53,457 bases of DNA from the NCBI GenBank assembly GCA_024234595.1, contig JACKNZ010000021.1, forward strand, positions 1-53,457, read 5' to 3'. Source of the DNA: Moraxellaceae bacterium. Its GTDB lineage: Bacteria > Pseudomonadota > Gammaproteobacteria > Pseudomonadales > Moraxellaceae. The notes beneath the pieces are model-generated. The model worked only from the letters and a program-made list of their open reading frames with translations. It searched no databases and was not told the origin of the DNA. This document shows, one piece after another, positions 34,461 to 43,900 of this stretch (within the stretch, counting starts at the first letter, position 1; each line of letters starts with the position of its first letter). The translations under genes were made by a program, and so were the position numbers.

Positions 34461-34478
34461 AGTCAACACTTGTACACT
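34461..34478. promoter_or_regulatory. FabR/DesT-type operator, site 2
   Basis: AGTCAACA-CT-TGTACACT, same spacing and layout as site 1, 41 bases upstream. A further half-site, AGTGAACA, is at 34552-34559. The rest of the 364-base divergent region is AT-rich and has no gene. Confidence 0.55.
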
Positions 34479-34722
34479 AATTTTTTAGATAAAAAATATA
34501 AAACAGAATCAAACTTACATTAAATAATTGTATTTAAACAAATAATACAAAAGTGAACAGTGATAATTTTTAATCCCAAAAGAGTTTAAACAACGTCGAG
34601 AAAACAACCATCACTAAAATTATGCCCATCAATTTATCAAGCAAGCTGAATTAGGTGTACACAGATAATCTCCTGTTTACCATTTGCATAGTGGGTCGTT
34701 AGCACACCCAGCTATATTCTGT

Positions 34723-34747
34723 TAAAATGAGTGAACAGTTGTCTTTA
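34723..34747 (+). promoter_or_regulatory. Promoter and operator half-site of the TetR-type gene
   Basis: TAAAAT (34723-34728) is a likely -10, immediately followed by AGTGAACA (34730-34737), the same half-site as upstream of the reductase. This suggests the repressor controls its own gene. Confidence 0.5.
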
Positions 34748-34761
34748 GTAGATAGATAGCC

Positions 34762-35412
34762 ATGAGCCTTAGAGACGAAAAAAAGCAGCAAACTCGACAA
34801 ACCCTACTTGATGCCGCGCTGGCGTTAATGAATGATGGCCGAAGCTTTGTTAACATAAGTTTGCGCGAAGTCACACGAGAAGCAGGCGTTGTACCCACTG
34901 CTTTTTATCGTCATTTTAAAGATATGGACGAGTTAGGCTTAGCCTTAGTAGATGACGTTTGTTTAAGTCTTCGTAAATTACTTCGCGAAGAACGTCTCAA
35001 AGCACAAGGCGCAGGACACATTGCCATTAAAGGCTCGGTGATGATGTTTTTGTTATATGTACGCCAAGAAGCCCGTTATTTTGACTTTTTGGCGCGTGAA
35101 CGCTGGAGTGGTTCTGTCAAAATTAGAGAGGCTATTCAACGAGAGTTAAATCATTTTGCCAATGACTTAAGTACCGATTTTAGACTTTTTCCCGAAATGC
35201 AAAACTTACCCAGTGAAGATTTGCAAATGATTGCTGACTTGGTTATCAACACCGCGATTAACTGGTGCGGTGAAATTTTGTCCCTGCCCTCACAACAAGT
35301 GCGCTTGCAATACGAATTAAGTATGCGTGCTGTCAAACAATTACGGCTCATTTTTGTGGGTGCTAAACATTGGCGCAGTGAAAAAACGTCAAACCCATCG
35401 CCTAATCTCTAA
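34762..35412 (+). CDS. TetR-family repressor of unsaturated fatty acid synthesis (FabR/DesT-like)
   Basis: 216 residues. The N-terminal helix-turn-helix (about 8-60) reads RQTLLDAALALMNDGRSFVNISLREVTREAGVVPTAFYRHFKDMDELGLALVDD, very close in pattern to FabR (SLREVAREAG, TSFYRHF, DVDELGL). The C-terminal ligand domain includes FDFLARERWSGS. Members sense acyl-CoA saturation and repress desaturase genes. It is divergent from the reductase-desaturase operon, and related half-sites lie in both promoters, which supports a direct control role. Confidence 0.92.
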   Translation: MSLRDEKKQQTRQTLLDAALALMNDGRSFVNISLREVTREAGVVPTAFYRHFKDMDELGLALVDDVCLSLRKLLREERLKAQGAGHIAIKGSVMMFLLYVRQEARYFDFLARERWSGSVKIREAIQRELNHFANDLSTDFRLFPEMQNLPSEDLQMIADLVINTAINWCGEILSLPSQQVRLQYELSMRAVKQLRLIFVGAKHWRSEKTSNPSPNL

Positions 35413-35519
35413 AAAAATAGCTCTTGATTTGAGCAAAACACTTATCATCACTACACTAATAGAGTATAAATAAAGCACAACGATTTTAAGACTTAACAAA
35501 CATGCCTCTTGTGACCCAA

Positions 35520-35633
35520 TGCCAGTCAGTTAAGGGAAATTTTTCCATTAAAATACCCCTTCGACTTCGCTCAGGGTGCATTTTTAGTTGGTTGAGCGTA
35601 GTCGAAACCAACAAAAAATGCTTAACTGACCAG
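35520..35633. repeat. Composite inverted repeat containing REP-like palindrome, copy 3
   Basis: Nested symmetry: outer arms GTCAGTTAAG and CTTAACTGAC (35524-35533 and 35620-35629); inner pair GCATTTTT/AAAAAATGC; and the core REP-like TTCGACTTCGCTCAGG with GGTTGAGCGTAGTCGAA. The inner half, read on the minus strand, matches the IS110 target next to engB almost base for base. Confidence 0.8.
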
Positions 35634-35681
35634 CATTACCCCTCGCGGCTTGTCTTTTTTAATTTATCAGGGAACGTAATT

Positions 35682-36989
35682 ATGCGTTTAAAGCCCCTTT
35701 TTGTTGCACTAGCCATCAGTGCCAGTTTGCCTGCAATAGCCGATTCTGTTTTAGAACAAGCAAATGCCCTCATTCAAACCCAACAAGCTAATCAAGCTTA
35801 TGAGCTACTCGCCCCACTCGAAGAAGAACGAGCAGGTAATCCCGAATATGATTATTTATTGGGGCTTTCATTACTAGAGCTTGGCAATCCTCAAAATGCA
35901 GTATTTGCCTTTGAGCGATGCTTGGCGGTTGAGCCAAAAAATGGCCCTTGCCGCGTACAAATGGCGCGTACCCATTTAGCTTTAGGTGAAACCGATAATG
36001 CCCGTGCCGAGTTGGAAGTAGTACAAGCCTATAATCCCCCTGCCGAGGTACAGCAAATCGTTAATCAATATTTGGGCGCAGTGACCACCCTCGAAAAACA
36101 ACAGCAACGCCGTATTACCGCTTATGCCCAAGTGGGTGTAGGTTATGATAGTAATATCAACAGTGCGCCTGATGATGCAAACAAATTTGCAGCCGCTTTA
36201 CCTCAATACAAAGGGTTTACTAACCCCACTGCTAACGACTCTGCTTATGCCAGCTTGAATGCTGGCAGTGGTATTGTTTATAAAGCCAATGACACCGTAA
36301 GTTTATTGGCGGATGCCAATGCCCAAACGCGTAGTTTTTTTGCCGACCACAATTTTGACTATCAAGCCCTAGATGGTAGTGTTGGCATGGCTCTCAATTT
36401 AGAGTCATTTACCCTGTTAACCAAACTACAAGCACAACAAATGTGGCTTGATGGCAACGACTATCGCACATTATTAGGTAACTTGCTGCAAGTACAAGGC
36501 GGTGTAGGTAATGGCCAAATGGCTCTGTTTGCTCAAGGCAACAAGCTCAGCTACGACAGTCAATCCGCGCGTGACGGCAGCCGTAAAACAGTAGGTTTGG
36601 CTTATTCAGGGGTGATTGATGCGGCAATGACACCTTCTTTTTATGCCAGTCTTTATACAGGTAGCGAAGATGTTGACGAAATTAAATCTGCCTTTTTGAG
36701 TCAAAACTTTAAAGGGATTCGTGCTGGTGGTGGTTTATCTTTAATGCCTAATGTCAGTCTTAACGGCCAAGTTAGCTACGAAGAGCGTAAACATAACGAT
36801 GCGGTTTATCCTTTATTTTTGGTCAATCGTAACGACAAAGAAAGCAATATTGGCTTTAATATCAACTGGAAAATAAATCCGCACCTCTCCTTACAACCTA
36901 ACTATACTTATACTAGCAACCAATCTAACATTGCATTTAGCGACTATACGCGCCACGTGTTTAATGTCGATTTACGCTTTGATATGTAA
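35682..36989 (+). CDS. TPR plus DUF560/Slam-like outer membrane beta-barrel protein, copy A
   Basis: 435 residues from the ATG at 35682 (a longer frame would read through the repeat and lacks a signal). Signal peptide ends ASLPAIA. Residues about 22-140 form TPR helices (ANQAYELLAPLEEERAG, LGLSLLELGNPQNAVFAFERC, MARTHLALGETDNA). From about 145 the protein is a beta-barrel beginning AYAQVGVGYDSNINSAP, with the alternating aromatic strands and C-terminal RHVFNVDLRFDM typical of outer membrane proteins. This layout is that of DUF560/Slam translocons (type XI secretion), which export surface or released proteins. The likely cargo is encoded 17 bases downstream. Copy B at 39633 shares the TPR region closely. 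Confidence 0.8.
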   Translation: MRLKPLFVALAISASLPAIADSVLEQANALIQTQQANQAYELLAPLEEERAGNPEYDYLLGLSLLELGNPQNAVFAFERCLAVEPKNGPCRVQMARTHLALGETDNARAELEVVQAYNPPAEVQQIVNQYLGAVTTLEKQQQRRITAYAQVGVGYDSNINSAPDDANKFAAALPQYKGFTNPTANDSAYASLNAGSGIVYKANDTVSLLADANAQTRSFFADHNFDYQALDGSVGMALNLESFTLLTKLQAQQMWLDGNDYRTLLGNLLQVQGGVGNGQMALFAQGNKLSYDSQSARDGSRKTVGLAYSGVIDAAMTPSFYASLYTGSEDVDEIKSAFLSQNFKGIRAGGGLSLMPNVSLNGQVSYEERKHNDAVYPLFLVNRNDKESNIGFNINWKINPHLSLQPNYTYTSNQSNIAFSDYTRHVFNVDLRFDM

Positions 36990-37006
36990 CAGGGAGTCTA
37001 TTCATC

Positions 37007-39496
37007 ATGCGTCATACTTATCCTCATTTAACGGGCAAAGGTTTATTAACCGCCTTTATTGCTTGCTTGTTTTCGGGTCAAACATTAGCCGATATTGCTG
37101 GCAGAGTTAATTTTGTATCGGGCAAAGTACAAGCCGTTACCGCCGATGGCACACGTCGTAATCTGGTAAAAGGTGAATTGGTTAACAGTGGTGAACGTCT
37201 CGAAACCAATACTGGACGGGTACAAATTCGTTTTACCGATGGTAGCTTTATTTCGCTACAACCTAATACCGTGTTCAATTTAGACCAATACGCTTTTGAT
37301 AAGGCTAAACCCAACGAAGGCTCACTGCTATTTAATTTTATTAGAGGCAGTATGCGTACGGTTAGCGGTGCGATTGGTAAAGTTAATCGTAATAACTACA
37401 AAGTGCAAACACCTGTTGCCACTATTGGTATTCGTGGTACTAGCTATGCAGCCACTCAAGAACCCAATGGCCGACTCTTACTCACGGTAGGCAGTGGTAT
37501 TGTTAATTTAGCCAATGATTTTGGCGATAGTGATGTTGGTGCTGGTCAAACTTTTCAGGTTGATACTGGCAAAGCTCCAACTAATGCCCCTAAAGGCACG
37601 TCTGTAGGTGCGCGTGCCAATGACCCTGAATCAAAACAAGAGCAAAACAAAGAGAATCAAGATGGCCAAAATGACCGTCAAAAACCTGATTTTGTCTTTG
37701 CGAATCAAGTCGATAAAGATGGCAAATTACTAGCAGTAAAAAATATCGAAGAGCAACAACAGAAAAATGAAGAGCCTCCTATAGAAGAGCCACCCAAAGA
37801 ACCCTTTATTCAAACTGTTAATGGTTTTCCACGATTGAGTAGTTTTGGTAGTTTGTTAGAGGGGTCATCAGGGGTCAAAATTTATGCTAATGTGATTGCT
37901 GGCTACGATGCTTTATCTGTCGACGGCAAAACAGTCGGCAACTTAATACGTGTACTAGGAACATCACTCACTGACACAGAAAATCCCAATCTGACCGATA
38001 AACTATTACTAAACGTCCGCAGTAATAATAATCTCAAGTTTAGCAATGTACAGCAAATTGGCAGCTTATCTTTTGGTGCATGGACAAATGGCACTGCGTC
38101 TGTGGTTGACCCCTATTTAGGAACAGTACAACAACTTACCTTGTCTGACGCTCAATTTATGCCCTATATTGTGGGTACAACAGCCGAAAAAGTGGTTGGT
38201 AACAACATGAAGGCTTCTTATAGCCTTGCTGGTAGCTTAGCAAAAGGGGCAGGCACATTAACAGAGCTTAATATTGATATTGACCTCAACTTAATGCCTT
38301 TAGTGTCGGTTGACATGGCAGCTACCCTCAATAATATCAACTACCACGCCCAACTTAACAAAGCTCCGTTACTTGATATTAGTTTTGACAAAAAATTTAG
38401 CGGATTTATTTTGTCTGGTGAAGGTAATGGTTTGTATGCATCTAGCAGTACGGCAAGCTTGTGTGCCGATAACCAGTGTCCTGTTACCCTATCTGCCTTT
38501 TTATCTAGCAATGACATGGGGGTCGTTTACGAAATATTCAGAAATGAAAGCACACTATTGAGCGGTGTTGCCGCTTTAACTGGTAACGAAAGTGTCATTA
38601 ACCGCGAAGTCAATCCTCAAAGTTTAGCCTCAACCCTAGATGGCAAATACAGCGCGCTATTTAAGAGCAGCAATAGTAATGTTGTTGTCGACGACACCAC
38701 AAACTTGGCAGCCGTGTTTGACAGTCAAAGCAATGGTTTGATGAGTGCCTTTCATGTCAATAACGAAGGTAGTGAAAAAATTGCCCAAGATTTTTACGGC
38801 GCACTCAATGCCGCAAACACCTTGGCAGCCGAAACCAAAGACATTGGTCATGCGGCCAAATCTTTGTCATGGGGACGTTGGACAAACGGCCGTGTTGATA
38901 TTGGCAAAGATGCTAATGGTGGAGTTCTTTTGGGAGCAAACGACAACATTCACTATTTAATTGGTTTACCCACACCTGATGCTAGTATTCCCAATATTGG
39001 TAGCGTTCGTTACAACCTAGCAGGTGGTACAGCGAGCGCAATCTTTGGCACAGGCACTAGTCAACAAACTGTCACTAGTCACGATATAGGCCAAGTGATT
39101 AGCGGTAATTTAGTGGTTGATTTTGGACGCAATACCTCTGAGCTTAACTTTACTGTCAGCGGTTTTACAAAGGCCAGTAATTTACAGTCTTTGAACGTCT
39201 TTGGCTCAACATCTTTGGCCAGTGCTAGCAACAATCTTAATTTTAATGACTTAAATGTCACCGCTAGCAGTGCCACTGGAGTATTAGGCTGTATAGATTG
39301 CACTGCTTCGGCACATGGTTTGTTTTTTGGGGATGTGAGTCCGATTGGCCAAAGCACACAAACTGCTCCAGCAGCTGCTGGTTTAACGTATAACATCACA
39401 GGCACGGTTGAAGCCACTGAACCAGCGTCTATGGATGTTAAAGGGGTTGCTGGCTTTAACAATCCACAACCATTTGTACCCAATGTTGGTAGTTAA
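37007..39496 (+). CDS. Exported FecR-domain protein with two C-terminal beta-rich modules, copy A
   Basis: 829 residues. Signal peptide ends SGQTLA; then a FecR domain (about 30-185) with GRVNFVSGKVQAVTADG, FTDGSFISLQPNTVFNLDQYAF, and PVATIGIRGTSY. A Lys/Glu/Gln-rich linker follows (to about 265, with EEPPIEEPPKEP). Then come two related modules, each having W-x-W/NG (LSFGAWTNG about 354, LSWGRWTNG about 620), a YIVG/HYLIG strand, an aligned AGG or S-L-A stretch, a cysteine pair, and a closing GVAxFN or GVAALTG. There is no lipobox. No transmembrane helix or enzyme motif was seen. Probable cargo of the barrel protein encoded upstream (inference from gene pairing). Confidence 0.75.
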   Translation: MRHTYPHLTGKGLLTAFIACLFSGQTLADIAGRVNFVSGKVQAVTADGTRRNLVKGELVNSGERLETNTGRVQIRFTDGSFISLQPNTVFNLDQYAFDKAKPNEGSLLFNFIRGSMRTVSGAIGKVNRNNYKVQTPVATIGIRGTSYAATQEPNGRLLLTVGSGIVNLANDFGDSDVGAGQTFQVDTGKAPTNAPKGTSVGARANDPESKQEQNKENQDGQNDRQKPDFVFANQVDKDGKLLAVKNIEEQQQKNEEPPIEEPPKEPFIQTVNGFPRLSSFGSLLEGSSGVKIYANVIAGYDALSVDGKTVGNLIRVLGTSLTDTENPNLTDKLLLNVRSNNNLKFSNVQQIGSLSFGAWTNGTASVVDPYLGTVQQLTLSDAQFMPYIVGTTAEKVVGNNMKASYSLAGSLAKGAGTLTELNIDIDLNLMPLVSVDMAATLNNINYHAQLNKAPLLDISFDKKFSGFILSGEGNGLYASSSTASLCADNQCPVTLSAFLSSNDMGVVYEIFRNESTLLSGVAALTGNESVINREVNPQSLASTLDGKYSALFKSSNSNVVVDDTTNLAAVFDSQSNGLMSAFHVNNEGSEKIAQDFYGALNAANTLAAETKDIGHAAKSLSWGRWTNGRVDIGKDANGGVLLGANDNIHYLIGLPTPDASIPNIGSVRYNLAGGTASAIFGTGTSQQTVTSHDIGQVISGNLVVDFGRNTSELNFTVSGFTKASNLQSLNVFGSTSLASASNNLNFNDLNVTASSATGVLGCIDCTASAHGLFFGDVSPIGQSTQTAPAAAGLTYNITGTVEATEPASMDVKGVAGFNNPQPFVPNVGS

Positions 39497-39507
39497 TCAC
39501 GCATTAG

Positions 39508-39535
39508 GCCAAGCTCTTAACGAGCTTGGCTTTCT
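39508..39535 (+). terminator. Hairpin after the first FecR gene
   Basis: Perfect 9-bp stem GCCAAGCTC/GAGCTTGGC, loop TTAAC, followed by TTTCT; probable terminator separating the two gene pairs. Confidence 0.7.
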
Positions 39536-39632
39536 AAATTCTCGCCAAAACTACAAATTTGTAAATCAAACATAGCACAAGCGCGCAAAGCGCATTAAAA
39601 TTAGGCAAACTTTTTTTCAGGGAAAGAGCCCT

Positions 39633-40955
39633 ATGCGCCTTCATCGACTTTTTTTGAGTATGAGTCTATTAACCATACCGCCAGTATTTGCCGATAGTGT
39701 CTTAGATCAGGCACAAAAGTTAATAAACACCAACAAATACATTCAAGCCTATGATTTACTCGCTCCTCTTGAAGATGAACGCGCAGGTCAACCTGATTAT
39801 GATTATTTATATGGACTGACACTGCTAGAAGCAGGCGAGCCAAGCCGAGCTGCCTTTGCCTTTGAACGTTGCTTAGGCGCAGAGCCTAACAATGGCCCCT
39901 GCCGCGTGCAAATGGCGCGTACCCATTTAGCGTTGGGTGAAACCGTTAGCAGCCGCAAAGAATTAGACACTATCAAACAGTACAATCCACCTCCCGAAGT
40001 CAAACAGCTAGTAGAGCAATACTTGGGATTGACCAAAAAGGTCGAAGCCGACAAACAACGCCAAATACGCCATTACCTAAAGTTAAGTACAGGCCACGAT
40101 ACCAATGTGAATGGTGCTACCGAAAACTCGCGTATTGCCCTGCCCTCTACCAACAATCAACCCGTATTTTTAATTGTTCCACATCGCCAAAGCAGTGCTT
40201 TTGCCAATGTTGATGTGGGTAGCTCCTTGTATTATCAATTTAATCCCGATTTGGTGGCTAGCTTAGAAGGCAATATTGATTACCGAGCCGTTTTTAATAA
40301 CCCCGAATTTGACACTTATACCGCTAATGCTAACGCAGGCTTGCTCAAAAATATCGGCAATACCGCTTTACAAGGCAAAATTCAACTGCAAAAAATGGGC
40401 TTAGATGGGCAAGATTATCGCGATATGATGGGCTTATTGGCGCAAGCACAACACCCCTTAGCCAATGATGCACAAGTTGCAGTATTTGGCCAATTCAGTC
40501 AATTTCGTTACGATACTCAAGCTGCACGCGATGCTGACCGCAGCACACTTGGCTTAGCCTATTCTCAAGCACTTAATGCACGCTTTACGCCTTCTTTTTA
40601 TGCCAGTCTGTATCAAGGACAAGAAAGCACCACCGACAGTCAATTTGATTATTTTAGTTATGACTTTCAAGGCTTTCGCCTTGGTGGCAGCCTTAGCTAC
40701 AACGCACAACTTAGCCTAAATGCACACGCCAGTATTGAGCAACGCGATTATGTTAAAGGCAATCCTTGGTTGGTTGCCCCTTTTAATAGTGCTCGTCAAG
40801 ATGACGAAAGCCAATTTAGTTTGGGCTTAACATGGCAAATCAAGCCTCAATACAGCTTACAGCCCTACTACACCTACAGCCAAACCAATGCCAATCACAC
40901 TATCAACGACTTTACACGCCATGTGTTTGGTGTTGATTTTCGTATGTCGTTGTAA
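39633..40955 (+). CDS. TPR plus DUF560/Slam-like outer membrane beta-barrel protein, copy B
   Basis: 440 residues. Signal peptide ends IPPVFA. The TPR part (about 22-140) is nearly identical in pattern to copy A: LAPLEDERAG, YGLTLLEAGEPSRAAFAFERC, NNGPCRVQMARTHLALGET, and then a QYNPPPEVKQLVEQYLG helix. The barrel part (from about 148) begins HYLKLSTGHDTNVNGA and ends RHVFGVDFRMSL, and is more diverged than the TPR part. Its FecR partner starts 15 bases downstream, so copy A and copy B are two gene pairs in tandem, and the second is preceded by its own leader region of 97 bases after a terminator. Confidence 0.8.
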   Translation: MRLHRLFLSMSLLTIPPVFADSVLDQAQKLINTNKYIQAYDLLAPLEDERAGQPDYDYLYGLTLLEAGEPSRAAFAFERCLGAEPNNGPCRVQMARTHLALGETVSSRKELDTIKQYNPPPEVKQLVEQYLGLTKKVEADKQRQIRHYLKLSTGHDTNVNGATENSRIALPSTNNQPVFLIVPHRQSSAFANVDVGSSLYYQFNPDLVASLEGNIDYRAVFNNPEFDTYTANANAGLLKNIGNTALQGKIQLQKMGLDGQDYRDMMGLLAQAQHPLANDAQVAVFGQFSQFRYDTQAARDADRSTLGLAYSQALNARFTPSFYASLYQGQESTTDSQFDYFSYDFQGFRLGGSLSYNAQLSLNAHASIEQRDYVKGNPWLVAPFNSARQDDESQFSLGLTWQIKPQYSLQPYYTYSQTNANHTINDFTRHVFGVDFRMSL

Positions 40956-40970
40956 CAAGGAGGAAAAATC

Positions 40971-43900
40971 ATGAAACAATCCATACATTTTTTATCTAAT
41001 AAAGGATTATTAGCCGCTGTTATTGCCAGTTTTGCTTGTGGCCAAGCGATTGCCGAAGTTGCAGGCCGTGTGACTTTTGTATCGGGGCAAGTCACTGCCA
41101 TTAGTAACGATGGTAGCAAGCGTGTATTAAACAGAGGTGAGCTGCTTAATAGTGGCGAGCGTTTAGAAACAGGCACAGGCCGTCTGCAAATTCGTTTTAC
41201 CGATGGCAGCTTAATGTCTTTACAACCCAATACCGTGTTTGGTTTAGACAATTACGCTTTTAATCGCAATCGGCCACAAGATGGCTCATTATTATTTAAT
41301 TTTATTCGTGGTGGTATGCGTACCGTCAGTGGTGCAATTGGCCGTGTCAATCGTGCTAATTACAAAGTTAAAACACCTGTAGGTACAATTGGCATTAGGG
41401 GTACAGGTTATACCGCCACCCAAGAGCCTAATGGTCGATTATTGGTGACGGTTAACAAAGGCATTGTTAACATTAGTAATGAATTTGGCAACCGTGATAT
41501 TAACGTCGGGCAAACCTTTCAAATGCAACAAGGTAAAGCCCCCGAACCCGCCGAAAATGGCGTAATGGCCGAAGCCGAAGCTGTTCCGCCTCAACCCACC
41601 GAAGAACAACAAAATAATGAGCAAACACCACCACAAGAGCTTGCCAATAACGAGATAAATCTTGGTTTAGATGTATTAGCACCCAATAAGAATTTGGAGC
41701 AAAGCAATCAGACCAATGGTAATGGCCAACCTGAAGTACAGATTTTTCCTTTCTTTATTCAAAGTGTTAATGGCGAACCACGTTTAAGTCATTTTGCCAG
41801 CTTGCTTGATAGTGCATCCGAAAATAGAGTACTACAAAACATTTATGCCGCTTATGACAGCGTTAGCCAAAATGGGACAGTTGTTGGTAACTTAGTAGGA
41901 CTCATTAGTAGCGATGCCAACAATACCTTGTTATTAGATACGCGCAGTGTGACTAAGCCCGTTAAATTTAGTGGCGTTAAACAAGTCGGCTCTTTATCTT
42001 TTGGCGAATGGACAAACGGCTCAATGGCCACTGCTGACAACAGCGTTAATATCAACACACTCAACTTAGATGCCAACACCTTTATACCCTATATTGTTGG
42101 CACAACAAACATACAAAATTTAGGACAAAATCAGCGCATTAGCTACCAATTAGCCGACTTAAGCCAAGCCTCTCCTGCCCGTGCAGGTCAAAGCGTAGGC
42201 CAATTAACCCAACTCAATATCGACATTGACTTAAACACTCAACCGTTGTTATCGGTCAATATGGCTTTATCTTTAGAGGGTGTGAGCTATACCGCCAGCA
42301 CCCAAAATCACCCACTAAACTTAGCCCTTAATCAAACACTGAGTACCTTTAAGCTCAACGGTGTACAAGATAACTTTTTTGCCAGCACAGGCAACAATAG
42401 CCTTTGTGCCAATAATTTGTGTCCAGTCAACCTCGAAGGCTTCTTTTCGGGTAATGGTCTAGGCACAATATATCTTATCGACCGTCCTAATAATTTAGCG
42501 GATATTGGTGGTGTGGCCGCACTCACAGGCGGCGCAAGCACGACTATTGTGAGCAATATTGATAACAATGCCAAAGTAGAAAGCAGCTTAACGGGCAAAT
42601 ACACTGCCTTATTTAGCAATAATGCAGGTATTAGTGTTATTCCTAATCCAGTTAACAATTTAGCCGCCATTTTTAATAGCAGTACAGGTGGCCTACAACT
42701 GGCGTTCCATAACAACAATAACAATGCCAGTGATTTATACGGCATTAAGCAAACTGCTCAAACTAGCCAAATTCAACATGCCGACAAACTATTAACATGG
42801 GGAGTTTGGAGCAATGGCAGTGTTGACCTTAATGACCCTGTTCAGGACAGTTATACCCTCAGTAACAAACAACAAGTCCACTATATTATTGGTAGCCCTA
42901 CCCTCAACCTACCTACTAATAACCGTGTGATTTATAGCTTTGCAGGTGGTACAAAGCCTACCGTTGATAGCACACAAAGCATTGAAGCACAAATCACTAA
43001 TCAAAGTTATTTAGATGTTAACTTTGGCAGCAACAAAGTTGGCCTCAACCTTAATTTACAACTCACACCAAGCACAGGTAATAGCCAATCGTTGACTGCA
43101 ACAGGCACAACCGACTTAGCCGCATCAGGTACGTTTAACTTTGGCAATTTGAACATCAAATTAGGCTCAGGCAATGCCTGTAATAACCTAGGCTGCTCAG
43201 GCACAGCAACAGGCTTTTTAGTAGGTGATACCGCGCAATGGGCTGCTCTTAACTACTCGTTAAATGCGCTTAATGACAGCTTAAATAATGGCTTATTTAT
43301 CCAAACTCAAGGTGTAGCCGCCTTTAAGCAAGATGCTAATTTTGTGATTCCTGTTTCTGTACTGGCTAATAATAACTCAGCCGTTTATAAAGCTTTGCTC
43401 AGCAGTCAAATCAATGACAATCCTCAAATTGGGATTAACTTGAATCAAACAAATGCTGTCAGTGCCCAATTTGATGGCCAAAGCCAAGTTTGGTTATCGG
43501 GTAGCAGTACAGGTAGTACGCCTGACTACGGCTATCAATCTACCCCCAGTGTCAATAGTGCAGCCGAAGTCACTCATTACAAACAAACACTATCTTGGGG
43601 GCGTTGGCAAAATGCCGAGGTCAATGTTGGCTCTAGCAATAATGTAACGACTCTTGGTGCTAACGATACCGTGCATTATCTGATTGGTACACCTTCAGCA
43701 AGTTTGCCAAGCTCTGGTGTCGTCACCTATGTTCATGCAGGTAGCACCACTCCCACAGGCACACTCACTACCCCAACAACGGCTGGCTCTCCTGCCAATA
43801 CCATCAGCCCCTTATCAGGGATTAGTGTTTTAAACAGTAGCACTATGCGTGTTGATTTTGCGAGTACGGCTAATAATGCTATTAGTATGGATATGAACTT

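Noticed and set aside
42332..42745. Long minus-strand frames inside the FecR and barrel genes (for example 42332-42745, 39079-39483)
   Set aside because: They are opposite-strand shadows caused by biased codon use in Asn/Gly/Ser-rich coding sequence; no signals or ribosome sites.
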